Assembly (NCBI GenBank): GCA_009767595.1
Contig: VSDK01022045.1
Coordinates: forward strand, 42,358-106,357
Source of the DNA: Symbiodinium kawagutii
Lineage: Eukaryota > Sar > Dinophyceae > Suessiales > Symbiodiniaceae
Direction: 5' to 3'
Length of the DNA stretch: 64,000 nt
In this document: one piece after another, positions 22,365 through 32,999 of the stretch
How the letters are laid out: each line of letters starts with the position of its first letter
How positions within the stretch are numbered: the first letter of the stretch is position 1
The notes under the pieces: model-generated
Told to the model about the DNA's origin: nothing
The model's input: the letters and a program-made list of their open reading frames with translations, nothing else
The model's database searches: none
Made by a program: the position numbers and the translations under genes

Positions 22365-23647
22365 TACAAACTGGACTTACCAAAACCACAAGGAAAACAT
22401 GGTCGCTAAGTCTCCACGGAATCATCCGGTCCACAGATTCATGGGCGGGGTCCACTGGTCGCGTACCCCAAGGATCGCAAGATACCCACCAGTTCCGGAA
22501 CTTGATCAGCCGTTCTCAAAGCGTTGGAGCCTATGGACGTTGCTAGTAGCAAAAGATGCAAACCACTACCTATATGTAGCTCTCTCAGCGCCATAAAAAA
22601 AAGAAAAAACATCTATGAGCCGAGCCATAATAAATGGGTACCCCAAGTCACCATGCTGTCCGCAAGACGGTCAGCACCAGTACCAGCGCTGAACCCCAAC
22701 TTCTTTCCCAGATTTCTGTCAGACCGCTGCTGGCGGCGGTGGCGCATCAAAAACGACCAGAACTTGGCACGGGAAAACAGGGGGCTCAAGTGTTTTTGGA
22801 TGAGGATACCATTCATTACAACCATGAATGACTATACATGACGACCATTCTTCTGGCAATGAACCCTGACTACAAACCATTACGATGTACAGTGCCTCTA
22901 CTCACCTCCAATGATTCAGCCGCACCCACCACTGACCGAGCATCCCAACCGGAGGCAGAATCGCTCGCCAGGCAGTCACCCGCCTTCTGCAGAAGTGTTC
23001 CAGGCAACTCCTCCAGCGACTGAAGCGACAGCAGGATCCACTCTGCGAAGGCGAAAGGACAGCAATCCGGGTGCAGTTCACGTTGTCGAGCTTGTAAGGG
23101 TACTTGGAGATGATCAAAGCCAAGGAACCTCCGCAGTGAGTTCGTTTCTGATCAAAGTGGCTTGTTCCAAAGAGTAGCTGGTTTTGACTTGGAACATAGT
23201 GGTGAATATTGATTGATGGTAATATACTACTGAATAGCATAGTTACTGGTTACTATATCATTAATTCATTTGAAACTAGTCTTTGGTATTGTGGTGGATA
23301 TTCAATTGCCACCATCCTGACAAGTGATGTAACTGTTCATTTGCGCATGGTCAGTACATATATCGGACTGTCTGTAGAATCATACTGAGAATTACGTGCA
23401 AGGGGATACATATCCTTCCATGTTCCATGTTCCAGATCAACACATCAGTGCGCCGATCATCCAAGAAGCGGGGTTGTTCTGGTGCGAACCTTTTGCCCTT
23501 AATGGACCTGCTCAACTTTCTGCATCTAATGAAAGAAACCCTGTATAATTATGTACATCACTTTACATGTTGTTTGGAATTCACATCGATCATGGAACAC
23601 ACATCTGAACACTTATCCCGGCATACTGTATCTATAGATAGTATCAC

Positions 23648-23739
23648 TGGTTTGTGGTTTCAACCCCTCTCAAAAATATTAGTCAACCAACCAGTTGTTA
23701 ATAAACACCAGGAAAAATAGAAAATGTTTAAAACCACCG
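23648..23739. repeat. Palindromic element family B
   Basis: TGGTTTGTGGTTTCAACCCC..AAAATATTAGTCAACCAACC..GGAAAAATAGAAAATGTTTA..AAACCACCG. Confidence 0.75.
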
Positions 23740-25239
23740 ACCAGATCACCGCGTACATCCACGTATCACATACAGCAAGGTTCCTGTTCTGGTTCGTTTC
23801 ACCGGTGGTCGAGCTACCCACTGCGTAGCCCAGCTGGTGGCACCACGACGGTTCCCCAAGAAGTCACTAAACGCTTCTCCCCAAGGTGGTACCATAGATC
23901 AACCCATCCTGCATTCATCATTGATCTCATTGATCCGTGGTTGACATTGTCAAGTGAAGCGACCAGTCCGACCAGAATAACAGCTGAGCGACCAACAAGA
24001 GAAAGGCTGAAGAAGATCTTGCCAGGAGGAGAGTTGGGCTTTGACACCAGCTCACTAATCTTGGTGGCATGCGAGAAGCTGAAACAAGACAAGTCCTTGA
24101 GCCGTGCTTGGGGGCTTCCTTTCAATGGTGGTCCTTTCAAATGGAAACGAACCAAAAATGACACGAAAGTCCTGCACTTGGTGTCGGAAGAAGGGCACGC
24201 CCAACCGAGGGAGCAACTGTGAAGTCATAAAATCTTTTCATTTGGAATGCTCGCCTTGAGAATCTCAAGCATCCCATTGTCACGACCAGCTTGAGTCAGC
24301 TATCGGCATGGTGAATTCCCAGGATCCGCTGACAGGTTTCTGTGATCCGCCAATGCCCTGGCCCCCAACCAGCTGTGCCACCAGTAATTGCCCCGCCAGG
24401 CTTTCTGCAGGGGAGCCTACCGAACAAGCTGGTTGTAGCGGCTGCCATTCAACCAGCACAGGCTAATAGCCAATTACAGTACTTGACCGCGGCTGTCCCT
24501 GGGTTCTTTGTTGGGTCCAACAGTCTCTTGAGCAGTTTCGGTGCTGCGTTGAACTCCCCAAAAACGCGGGAGACGCCGGGGTCTCCAAGGTAGACTCTCC
24601 CCTCAACCAAACCAGTTGATTCTACTGATACTGATGTTTACTATGGCGAAGGACTGATGACTAAGATCCCCAAGAAGCCAAATGGCGGAATACATTCAAC
24701 CAAACGACAAGTATGGCAGGGTTGAACCAAAAACACATTCCCATATCATCCCCATTGGAGCAGCATCTGAAACTCTGGTGGAATATTGATATCATCCCTA
24801 CTCTATACCTAGGATCTTTAAGAATCTACATTCGTCAAAGCAGAAGCCCCATATGCCCAACCGCAGTAACAATCCCAAAAACCCTAAAAAGGAACAATTT
24901 GGAAAAAGGATCCCAAAATCCTAAAAACCCTCAACAACGATCCCAAAAACCCAGTGATTGGTGCCCAAGAAACAATTTGGAAAACCTAAAGAAAGGATTC
25001 AGGTTCCTCCCCCGCTGGCCTCACAACATACAGCAGTGTGGGACAGCGAACCATTATTGCCAGGGGAAAGAACTAAATCTATTTCTGCTTGTCTCCCAGT
25101 TGGGACCAACCTGACTCAATGAAAACGAACCCGATTTTCCCAAGAGTTTCCCGGAGTCATGTCCGTTCTTGATCACCTCATGAAAGTCAGGGAAGAAGCA
25201 TTACCCCTGGGGCACAACCTGAAGATGTGCCATGTCCGC

Positions 25240-25325
25240 TTAGCAACTGGTTACATTCACCATGGTCATAGCGGTTCTAACCCACCTGACAGGGTTGCTT
25301 TATGGTTATATCCCAGTACTGACCT
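25240..25325. repeat. Family C element, opposite orientation
   Basis: CACCATGGTCATAGCGGTTC, CCTGACAGGGTTGC and ATGGTTATATCCCAGT are the reverse complement of the 1190-1312 motifs. Confidence 0.5.
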
Positions 25326-26370
25326 CTGGAAATTGATGCAAACAACGCTGAACCAAACTGCGAGATGGTTGTGGTGATATAGAAAATCTCACCAAAAACT
25401 CATGCACCAATTGTGGCGGCCTCACTGTGCAACTCTGGAACCGTTTCAGGCTGGAAAGGATGCCCTGAAGGGCATGCCTGCAACAGTGGCGACATGCAAG
25501 TGTAGATATATCCATTGCTTGTTTCAAGTTGCAAAGCAATGCCTAGTTTGTTGGTGGTCCAACACTGCTTGGATGCCAAAAATGCAAGCATCTGCCTGCG
25601 GTTCCCTGGTAGACATCCCGAAGTCAAGTCTCGACCCCAAAGCAGATCAGAGTCCAGGGTAGATATATGGGAGTTTCCTAAATTGGGAACCCAAAAGTTC
25701 TGGATGTTGTATTCCAAATCCCCTGCAACATCTTCATATTCGACATGTGGTCGGCTGTGCAAAACTTTGCCAGGCTTGGAAATCATGATTGATACCAAAG
25801 GTATAGATGGGATATCAATCGAGAGGCTGTGGTCCAGCCCCTAACACTACCTGCAGCTCAAGAATCCTCCCTCACTGCTGGTGCGCTTTCCACGATCAAT
25901 ACGAACATCGACCAAAGCAGACGCCCGGATTGTGAGTAGGAAACTGGTAAAGAATATTCCGGTGGTTGGTATAATTGCATATCACATAAAATGTATAGAC
26001 ATACATATATATATAGATGAATTGTGCAATAGATAGCATATACAAATGTGCAAATGTGTACATGAATCTAACATGTATGTGTGGCATACACAACCCTGAA
26101 ATCGCCTGAAAACATCCACAAAACTCCATAGTAAGACAAGTCTCCTTATGTATGAAGCAGGCATATTTTGCTTCTTCAGAGAAGTGCTCTGATTGTCCGA
26201 CGACAGGTGCCAGGAGCATTGAGACAGTGCCACAACACACGCCCAACAATAGCCTCAGGCTGAAGACAAAAACAATCATGGGAGACTAGCAACAATGTGA
26301 CTGTGCATGGATCGGTTGGGTTATGGTCTGTTCTCAGGAACCTTGGTAGAACTCTAGCTTTTAGTTCTAC

Positions 26371-26436
26371 AATAACCATCCAATAACCATCCAATAACCA
26401 TCCAATAACCATCCAATAACCATCCAATAACCATCA
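26371..26436. repeat. 11-bp tandem repeat AATAACCATCC, about 6 copies
   Basis: Six nearly perfect units of AATAACCATCC. A minus-strand open frame through it is the repeat DGYWMVIGWLL and is not a gene. Confidence 0.95.
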
Positions 26437-26737
26437 ATCATCAATCCCAAACATGCTAACAGAATTCTGAATGGCAAATGGTCAAGGCTGTGCAGGCTTG
26501 GTGCTGATAAGCCACAGCCATTGATGGCTGTGGTATAAGCTGGGCGAACTAAGCCGGAGATGAACGTGGTCCATACCACCAGTGTGGACACATCCAAGTG
26601 GAAGGCCCCGTAATCATCAACCGCTTGGGGTAGCTGGTTACCTCTCGGCCCACAACACTTCCCCTCCGCAACTAGCGTCGCAAGTGTGACGCAGCCGTTG
26701 ATGGAATGGTGATGATGGTCGTATAGCCAACTATCAT

Positions 26738-26830
26738 TTGGTGAACCGGCACTGTTGGTAGCTCCCATTCGCTCCCCCTTCAAAGGGCTAGGACACGCCT
26801 GGCTCCAACCAGCTCCAACCCTACCACCAG
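26738..26830. repeat. Family G interspersed repeat
   Basis: ACTATCATTTGGTGAACCGG, TTGGTAGCTCCCATTCGC, CCCCCTTCAAAGGGCTAGGA and CACGCCTGGCTCC correspond to the copies at 59172 and 39562. Confidence 0.6.
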
Positions 26831-27566
26831 CCGAAAATGCTGGGTGGACATCTGTCCATGGAGCTGGGACCTCACAACGGACAGCCACAACGGAAGTACT
26901 ATGTAAGTGATGCCAATGGTACCCATTTGGTTCGTGGTTGCAGTGATTGCCCCAAAACACAGCCACTCTTCACTCGTGGCATGGGTCATACCAACGTAGA
27001 CCCCATGTACGTATGATGAAACCCATCCTGGGTTTCAGGCAACCCATTCCCACAGCATGCTTCATCTGGACCCGCAAACCGCTATTGGAACGCTGTTGGC
27101 CACCCTCTCAGCACATATAGGTGGAGTCTCCAAGTCAAGCAACATTGCTTCCGCCCATTTTTTGCCGTCTTCTCCCATATCTGGAACACTGCTTACCTGA
27201 GACGGGCAGACACCAAACGCACAGATTGCCTTCGGTTTTTGTTTAGTCTTGGAAGCTGCGTTTTCCACATTTTGGACACTGCTTGCCTGAGGGCACCACC
27301 AGACGAACAACGCGCTTAATTGTTCCAAGTATAGGAAGCTGTTGGGCTGGTTGTGTGGTAAAACGTGATCTAAGGGTTGCTCATTGACGATGAACTTCAC
27401 TACTATGCACGTATAATATGTGTAAATAGAAACGCATATGCAAGTATAAAATGTACATGTACATATCTAAGTATATACAAGTATTCACATATGTCAAATA
27501 TGTATATAAGTACATGCGCGTGTGGAATACATGTCCAAGACCCGCCTTTCAAAAATTTATAAATAG

Positions 27567-27676
27567 ATATGTGGGTGTTTCTCAAAACAGGGGACCCCCC
27601 AAATCATGCACTAGTAACCATTTTTAGCAATAAACCTACTATTTTTGGAGTACCCCATTTTGAGAAACCATCATGT
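27567..27676. repeat. Palindromic element family A
   Basis: ATATGTGGGTGTTTCTCAAA at the left, CCATTTTGAGAAACCATCATGTATA at the right, core AATCATGCACTAGTAACCAT. Confidence 0.88.
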
Positions 27677-27695
27677 ATATCAATAAACATTATTT

Positions 27696-27770
27696 TATCA
27701 TGGTGGTTTCATCAAAATGGTGGTACCCCATATTTATATACATACCACCATGTATATCAATGGTAAAATA
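27696..27770. repeat. Degenerate short palindrome related to family A ends
   Basis: CATGGTGGTTTCATCAAAAT followed by GGTGGTACCCC and, after about 20 bp, ACATACCACCATG. Confidence 0.5.
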
Positions 27771-27860
27771 GACCATCATGATATATACCAATATTTTATC
27801 ATGCATCTATCTCTCTCTCTCTCTCTTGCTGCAATCTGGTCCACTTCGCAACACCATCAG

Positions 27861-27949
27861 TGGATTCCATCCTCTGGGGGACGGTCATTCATCGCGTCCC
27901 GCCGCGAAAACGGCTCTGGGGAAGCCGCGCACGGGCACGGTAAGGAAAC
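27861..27949. CDS. Candidate exon, strand uncertain
   Basis: GC-rich island between two family A elements. On the plus strand a CATCAG acceptor and a GTAAGG donor bracket an open frame (WIPSSGGRSFIASRRENGSG). On the minus strand a frame gives PEPFSRRDAMNDRPPEDG. A 26-bp stretch (27888-27913) is near-identical to 28537-28562, and in the minus frame both would encode FSR-x-DAM, which favours the minus strand. Confidence 0.32.
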
Positions 27950-28001
27950 TGATCAGCTGATCATCTAACATGGATACCGATGACATTCATTGTGTATTTC
28001 T

Positions 28002-28113
28002 ATATGGTGGTTTCTCAAAATGGTAGTGCGCCAAAATCATCCAGTTTCTCAATCATTTTAAGTAGTAAACCAACCATTCTTGGGGTTACCTCTGGCTTGA
28101 GAAACACCCATAT
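28002..28113. repeat. Palindromic element family A
   Basis: ATATGGTGGTTTCTCAAAAT at the left, GGCTTGAGAAACACCCATAT at the right. Confidence 0.9.
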
Positions 28114-28218
28114 GTATAACCAGTTCTAGATACATGATGATACATACATGTATATAAGTATCGATGTGGGATGATACATGATATGATCATATCCCATATC
28201 AAATGTGTACATGACAAC

Positions 28219-28290
28219 ATGGCTTTGGGTCAAAACCCTTAGTCCCCCTGCTTCCTCCATCATTAACCAGGCTGTTTTCCCCGTAGGAAT
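28219..28290. repeat. Family E element, left half only
   Basis: ATGGCTTTGGGTCAAAACCC, CCCCCTGCTTCC and CATCATTAACCAGG match the left half of the copies at 36199 and 56042; no right arm found. Confidence 0.6.
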
Positions 28291-28299
28291 ACGGAACCC

Positions 28300-28510
28300 T
28301 GATACATGATGATTAATAACAATTAATAACCATTATTAACCATCATTAAGCATTATTCACCATTCTCACTATAGTGATCCAGCATTATTAACCATGATTG
28401 ACCATTATTATTCGACGTTATCCACCATTAGTTCTCAACAAGTAACCATTATTAGCCATTATTAACCATTCTTATCATATCCCATATCATATGTATTCAT
28501 GATGATATCA
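28300..28510. repeat. ATTAACCATTATT low-complexity stretch
   Basis: Degenerate repeats of ATTATTAACCATTATTAACC, the C-rich left flank of the exon candidate at 28527-28596. Confidence 0.7.
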
Positions 28511-28526
28511 AGCATGTACGTATCAC

Positions 28527-28596
28527 CATGGAACTACTCATCGCATCCCATCGCGAAAATCGCAGTTGTTCGTCCCCCGGCGCCTCCGGACGATCC
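28527..28596 (-). CDS. Candidate exon, unassigned (DRPEAPGDEQLRFSRWDAM)
   Basis: CGCAG|G acceptor on the minus strand. The frame reads DRPEAPGDEQLRFSRWDAM then SSSM, with a GTGATA donor. A 26-bp segment is duplicated in the island at 27861-27949. Flanked on both sides by family A elements (28002-28113, 28689-28797). No family recognised. Confidence 0.38.
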
Positions 28597-28688
28597 CTGC
28601 GGAGATCCAAGGCTGGGCCTCCACCCTCTGTGGGGGTCCAGCAGGATCTCGTTGGAATGTGCTGGATCCAACTGGGGATTTCTCAACT

Positions 28689-28797
28689 CATATGGGTGTT
28701 TCTCAAGTCATAGGGGTACCCCCAAATCATCCAACAGTTTATCAGTAGTAAACCAACCATTTTTGGGGCTCCCTATGGCTTGAGAAACTCCCATATG
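28689..28797. repeat. Palindromic element family A, reference copy
   Basis: CATATGGGTGTTTCTCAAGT and GGCTTGAGAAACTCCCATATG form a near-perfect terminal inverted repeat of about 20 bp. Inside are a second inverted pair (GGGGTACCCCC/GGGGCTCCC) and an asymmetric AT-rich core AAATCATCCAACAG..AGTAGTAAACCAACCATTTT. Length is 109 bp. The core lets copies be oriented. Non-autonomous; no transposase frame. Confidence 0.95.
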
Positions 28798-28811
28798 GGA
28801 CCCCTAAAGCT

Positions 28812-28888
28812 ATAGTTGGTTTATTGCTATAAATGGCTAATAAGCTGGATGATTTGGGGGTACCCCTATTTCGAGAAACCACCAACTA
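28812..28888. repeat. Palindromic element family A, deletion derivative
   Basis: Opposite orientation to its neighbour. The left arm has been replaced so that the ends are now ATAGTTGGT and ACCAACTAT around TTTATTGCTATAAATGGC..GGGGGTACCCCTATTTCGAG. Confidence 0.75.
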
Positions 28889-28889
28889 T

Positions 28890-29640
28890 GGAGGTTAGTT
28901 CAACAACATGTTCGGTTCAGTTATGTCTGGTATGTGAAGGTAGGTTGGCTATGTTTGGGTCAACTATGTTCAACTACGTTTGTGTTGGCGGTTCGTGCGG
29001 ATATGTTTGGTATCCAGCTGATCCAACTGAGGTTGGGGAGCTTCCTATGTTTCGCGATTCTGTTTGGGAGGTTGGTGAGGGTAGGTTAGTTCAACTATGG
29101 AGGTTAGTTCAACTGACAGTGATCCAGGTGAGGTTGCATCGTAAAATCACAGCGATTTAAGCAGTTCAACTGGGGACGGTTTCTTGATGCCCCAGGGACA
29201 GAAACTTCTGCCACCCATTCGGTCACTTGGCTTTTGATGATTTATCACTTGACAAGCCGCAAACAATCACTAGCAGACAGTAGACATAGAACAAACGGAC
29301 CCAAGTTCTTGCAACCTGTCTTGGATGATTTAGTTACCGAGGATACAAGCAATGAGCAATGGATGTAGTGTTGAAACATGATGCCTAATCAATCATGATT
29401 TCCAAGCAACCATTGACTTCTTGATTCCCAAATGTTACGTGCATTTCATTCCCATGTCAGTGAGTGCAGGAAAATTGAAACTCCTCCATGCATAGGGGAC
29501 ATCCGATGTGTCTCCCATGCCCAAGCCTGTCCAGCCTCAGGTGATTCAGGAGGCCATAGAGTTGTGCGGCGATCTGCTGCCTGCATCTGCTGCCGTGCTG
29601 CCGCAATTTAGGAGTGCCTCCAACCATCAAAAGCGATCGT
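28890..29640. other. No supported gene; GGTTAGTTCAACTATG repeats
   Basis: GAGGTTAGTTCAACT-type words recur at 28890-29120 (ends of a dispersed tandem). Nothing coding recognised; 29500-29640 is GC-richer and opens into the CTA tract. Confidence 0.5.
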
Positions 29641-29655
29641 GCTTAGCAAGACTGG

Positions 29656-29708
29656 AACCACTACTACTACTACTACTACTACTGCTACTACTACTACTAC
29701 CACTACTA

Positions 29709-29789
<81 letters not shown>

Positions 29790-29880
29790 ATAATATATAG
29801 TAATACTTCTACTACTACTAGTAACAATATATCGTAATACTTCTACTACCACTACTCCTACTACTCTTCTGACTATTTTT
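29656..29880. repeat. CTA trinucleotide microsatellite
   Basis: (CTA)n with rare CCA. The last part is a duplicated block: AATATATAGTAATACTTCTA then AATATATCGTAATACTTCTA. Confidence 0.95.
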
Positions 29881-29894
29881 GTTACTATAACTGC

Positions 29895-29895
<1 letters not shown>

Positions 29896-29937
<42 letters not shown>

Positions 29938-29944
29938 GCAGCAG
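29896..29944. repeat. CAA trinucleotide microsatellite
   Basis: About 14 CAA units, then GCAGCAGCAG, directly against a GC-rich island. Confidence 0.95.
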
Positions 29945-30043
29945 CTGTGTGTCTTCGGCACTGCCCAAGTGACGCCGAGTGACCACGAGGCCGGTGTTGA
30001 GGTTGCTGGTGGTACCCATTTCCATTGCATTGCCAGTTGCCAT
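29945..30043 (-). CDS. Candidate exon, unassigned (MATGNAMEMGTTSNLNTG)
   Basis: A minus frame reads MATGNAMEMGTTSNLNTGLV then VTRRHLGSAEDTQL and runs into the CAA tract. It sits between a C-rich left flank (CTA/CAA tracts) and a G-rich right flank (GGCTTTGATGGTTATCATCG). The start Met may be internal. Splice sites are not obvious and other frames are open because of the triplet tract. Confidence 0.3.
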
Positions 30044-30592
30044 GGCGGCGGCAAGGAGGGATCAATTGGTCAAGAATGGTCACTGGGCAAATGTTCAAAT
30101 GTTGATAATTAACAGTTTATACAGTGGTTTCTTCATGGCTTTGATGGTTATCATCGTCAAAGTTCATAGTGGTTTCTTGATGGCTTTGATGCTTAATTAT
30201 CCTCGAATGACAGTTGATAGTGGTTAATTCACGCTTACTTGATGGTCTAGTCATGGTTGATTCGTGGTGAATACATGCTACTCATATGGCTGATAGTGGA
30301 TGATACTGGAGGTCAATGTTTAATAGCTGTTAGTCATCATGAACTTATTTGAGGTAAAGCATTGGTGCCAAACACATTTCAGGTAGGACTGTGATCGCTG
30401 AAAGATTGGAATAGCATGATCCGCTGTCCAAAACCGAATGATCACAGAGAAAGGCCATCAAATCGCGCAGTTAACATTATCATCTTGAACTATCATTCGC
30501 CATCATCAACCCACTATTGCCAGATACTACAATCAATGGATCCATGATCCAGTAACTTACTACCTCCAATTATCTAGCGTGACGTCATCCAG

Positions 30593-30678
30593 GGGGAGTC
30601 CCTGCTACGCCCCAGGGTCGTTGTGTGGATACGCAACGGGCCCCGCTGCCAAGCCGGCTTGGACCAGCCGGGCGAAGC
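30593..30678. CDS. Candidate exon, strand uncertain
   Basis: GC-rich island at a polarity switch (CCATCATCAACCC left, GATGGTTGATAATTTG right). On the plus strand CATCCAG|G and a GTGAGC donor bracket 86 nt reading GESLLRPRVVVWIRNGPRCQ. On the minus strand a frame gives FARLVQAGLAAGPVAYPHND. Neither is recognised. Confidence 0.33.
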
Positions 30679-30759
30679 GTGAGCAAAGCACTGAAGGCCG
30701 GGACCGCTGCTTGGTCGACCCGATGACGTTGGTTCACCACTGCAGCTTAGCCACAGTTG

Positions 30760-31700
30760 ATGGTTGAATCATTCGTTCATGAGTTTTACATATCTACAAA
30801 AACCTGATAATTAGTTGATGTTTTTTTAGATATGTATTAAAAAAGCCTCAATGGTTGATGGTTGATAATTTGTTGATGGTTGAATAGTTGATATATTGAT
30901 GGCTGAATCATTAGCCATAACAATTATAAGTTTGGTGGTTGATATATAATCATTAATTAACCATTGGCTTTTTCGTTGTTAATAACCATCAAGCACTAGA
31001 ATAATCATGCTTGATGGTTGATTCTTAACGGCTTGATAATCATCACTAGAATAAACATGGTTGATGGTTGATAGTGAATGTGTTCATGATGAATCATTAG
31101 CCATTGGCTTATATGGTTGTTAACCAATAATGTGATGGTCGCGAGCGATCGAAATATTGTAGATCATCCGTAGTCAGACTTTGCCTACTAGCTATTTAAC
31201 CATAAGCATTGATGTTTGGTTCATTGTTGATGGTTGATCATTCATAGTGGAATGATGTCCATTGTTGATGGTTAGCCATTGTTTGTTCATGCATCACTAA
31301 ACCCATAAATGGTTGGTAGACACTGACTGTTTGTGCTACTCATGGACTTGTAGATAGCAAAAAATAAGACTAAACAATTAGCTAAGTAAACCAATAATGG
31401 CGCATTGGAGTCAATTATCATCAATAACTTTTCTTAGTCTGATTGATTTCTCAGGCCTATGGCCAACAGATACAGTTTAAAAAAGATTCTAACCAGTTGA
31501 CGCTTCCAACTTCCAACTGTTTCAGATGGTGAAGGATGTAAACAGTTACTTCAGTGATGATGGACGATGAATGATGAGTGCTCATCAGTACTGATGGTTC
31601 ATGATGTTTGATGGTGAACATATAGTAATGCTTAATGGTGATCAATGATGGTTCACAACCGTTTCTTGTCGTCATTATGGATATTGACCACCAATCTTCT
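30760..31700. repeat. GATGGTTGATAAT low-complexity stretch
   Basis: Degenerate TGGTTGATGGTTGATAATT words on the plus strand. No gene. Confidence 0.7.
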
Positions 31701-31756
31701 CTCTAGCTTTTGGTCGATCATTCTTAGGAGATCCCCAATGTTCATCATGAGAAGTG

Positions 31757-31809
31757 TTCACCAACGTTCACCAACGTTCACCAATGGTCACCAACCTTCA
31801 CCAACGTTC
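31757..31809. repeat. 10-bp tandem repeat TTCACCAACG, about 5 copies
   Basis: TTCACCAACG x2, TTCACCAATG, GTCACCAACC, TTCACCAACG. Lies just left of the island at 31885. Confidence 0.92.
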
Positions 31810-31884
31810 GTTCACCCTGCAACCGTTGCGTGTGAAAGTCGTAGCGATGCGAAGCGACTCGGCAACGACCCGAACCCATGCGAC

Positions 31885-31943
31885 GGACCCAGGCCTGCAA
31901 TGTACATCAGGCCGATGGCAAAGCCGTAGGAGGAGTTTTTCTC
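31885..31943 (-). CDS. Candidate exon, membrane-segment-like (EKNSSYGFAIGLMYIAG)
   Basis: CTTCAG|G acceptor, then EKNSSYGFAIGLMYIAGLGP and a GTCGCA donor on the minus strand. A hydrophobic helix with a GFAIGL motif recalls helix 5 of MIP channels or other polytopic proteins. The plus strand is also open after CCCAG|G (ACNVHQADGKAVGGVFLLKA), so strand and function are unsettled. Confidence 0.33.
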
Positions 31944-32077
31944 CTGAAGGCCACTTGCAAGGAACTGGTCGATAAGTATAAGGAACATGCAATAGTTGGT
32001 AAAGGTATAAGAGATGACCATACCAAACATGACCCACCTTGGGCTTGATCATCAAATACCAAGAAACAGGTTTAGAG

Positions 32078-32149
32078 TTACCCTCCGGTAGACTAATAGG
32101 TTTACCTTTACCACAGAGGAAAGGTGAACCTATTAGTTTACCAGAGGGT
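32078..32149. repeat. Family D end-derived perfect-stem hairpin
   Basis: TACCCTCCGGTAGACTAATA and GGTTTACCTTT face AAAGGTGAACCTATTAGT and TTACCAGAGGGT across about 8 nt. Only the terminal sequence of family D is kept. Confidence 0.85.
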
Positions 32150-32770
32150 CACAAGAACCAAAGGGTAGAACCATGTCTACCAGCAACCAAGGGTTACAAT
32201 TATGGTTGCGTAGAAAATCCACCCTTGATAGATGGTTGACATATTGGAAATGATGATTTTCAAATTCCAGGTTAGGCTACCAAAGGGCCAGAGGGTGACA
32301 TGATTTTATTGGAACCAATGACTAAACATAGCGTGCATCATCAAGAATCACTAGGGTATCTGTGATTGATCTGGTTGATCAGAGCTTCCGACTCGTGACC
32401 ACCAAGCAACAAGAGCCTACACCGACTAAGAATACCAGCAACACTTCCCTGCCACCGTGATGATATTGGCATAGTTAAACCTGGCATAATCAATACTACC
32501 CTGACATACCTGAGATTTCCATTCATCCGGGAATGGTCTTGTTGGCATCAGCTGCTTCAGTTGTCCGACCTCTGAATCAAAAAAACCTGGGCAACAACCT
32601 GCGCTAATGTAAGGCGGGCCCTTGTAGCTACAACCTTTCGGCGAAATGACCAGCATTTACACTGGTGAAGTATGGTTGGGATGGTTCAGCATGGTTAAGC
32701 CATCTTCAACGCCTGAATTCTCAGCCGTGGCAATCCTGGCGTTACCATGGATTCACCGCGGGCTGCTCAC
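32150..32770. other. No supported gene; family D fragment
   Basis: GTAGAAAATCCACCC near 32210 and CTACCAAAGGGCCAGAGGGT near 32280 are family D pieces. Otherwise mixed sequence. Confidence 0.5.
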
Positions 32771-32780
32771 GCTGCCGCAC

Positions 32781-32874
32781 CATCCCCCGCGCCACGCCCA
32801 GGTCCTGCTTGGTGCTGTTCCGTTTCAGGACCAGGCAGCAGCAGCAGACGAAGCAAAGGATGGCGGTGTACAAC
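32781..32874 (-). CDS. Candidate exon, Cys-rich hydrophobic; strand uncertain
   Basis: On the minus strand, CTGCAG|G then LYTAILCFVCCCCLVLKRNS and TKQDLGVARGM, one hydrophobic segment with a GTGCGG donor. On the plus strand, CCCAG|G then VLLGAVPFQDQAAAADEAKD, which has the more usual composition (poly-Ala instead of poly-Cys). Both have plausible splice signals; only one can be real. Confidence 0.3.
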
Positions 32875-32999
32875 CTGCAGCGAGGATCCACCGATGAGAC
32901 ACACGACTTGGTGGGGCCCTCCATTTGTTGAACTCAGCTTAGCGAGGATAATGCTCATGATAACTCAGCTTAACGACGGTGAATATTTTGGGGCCCATC

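Larger units (their letters stand above)
20655..25240. other. Long gene-poor stretch with palindromic elements
   Basis: GGTTGATGAATGG low complexity to 21200, then mixed sequence carrying family A (21614-21721, 22256-22364) and family B (23648-23739). Two plus-strand open frames of 175 and 83 codons (23695-24222, 24342-24593) are not recognised; the first begins inside a family B repeat, so neither is called a gene. From 24860 to 24960 the plus strand is CCCAAAAACCC-rich. Confidence 0.5.
25330..27560. other. No supported gene
   Basis: Mixed sequence, a family G repeat (26738-26830) and an 11-bp tandem array (26371-26436). Overlapping open frames at 25400-25840 on both strands reflect composition; no protein recognised. 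Confidence 0.5.

Noticed and set aside
23695..24222. 175-codon plus-strand open frame
   Set aside because: Begins inside a family B repeat, no recognised domain; composition not distinct from surroundings.
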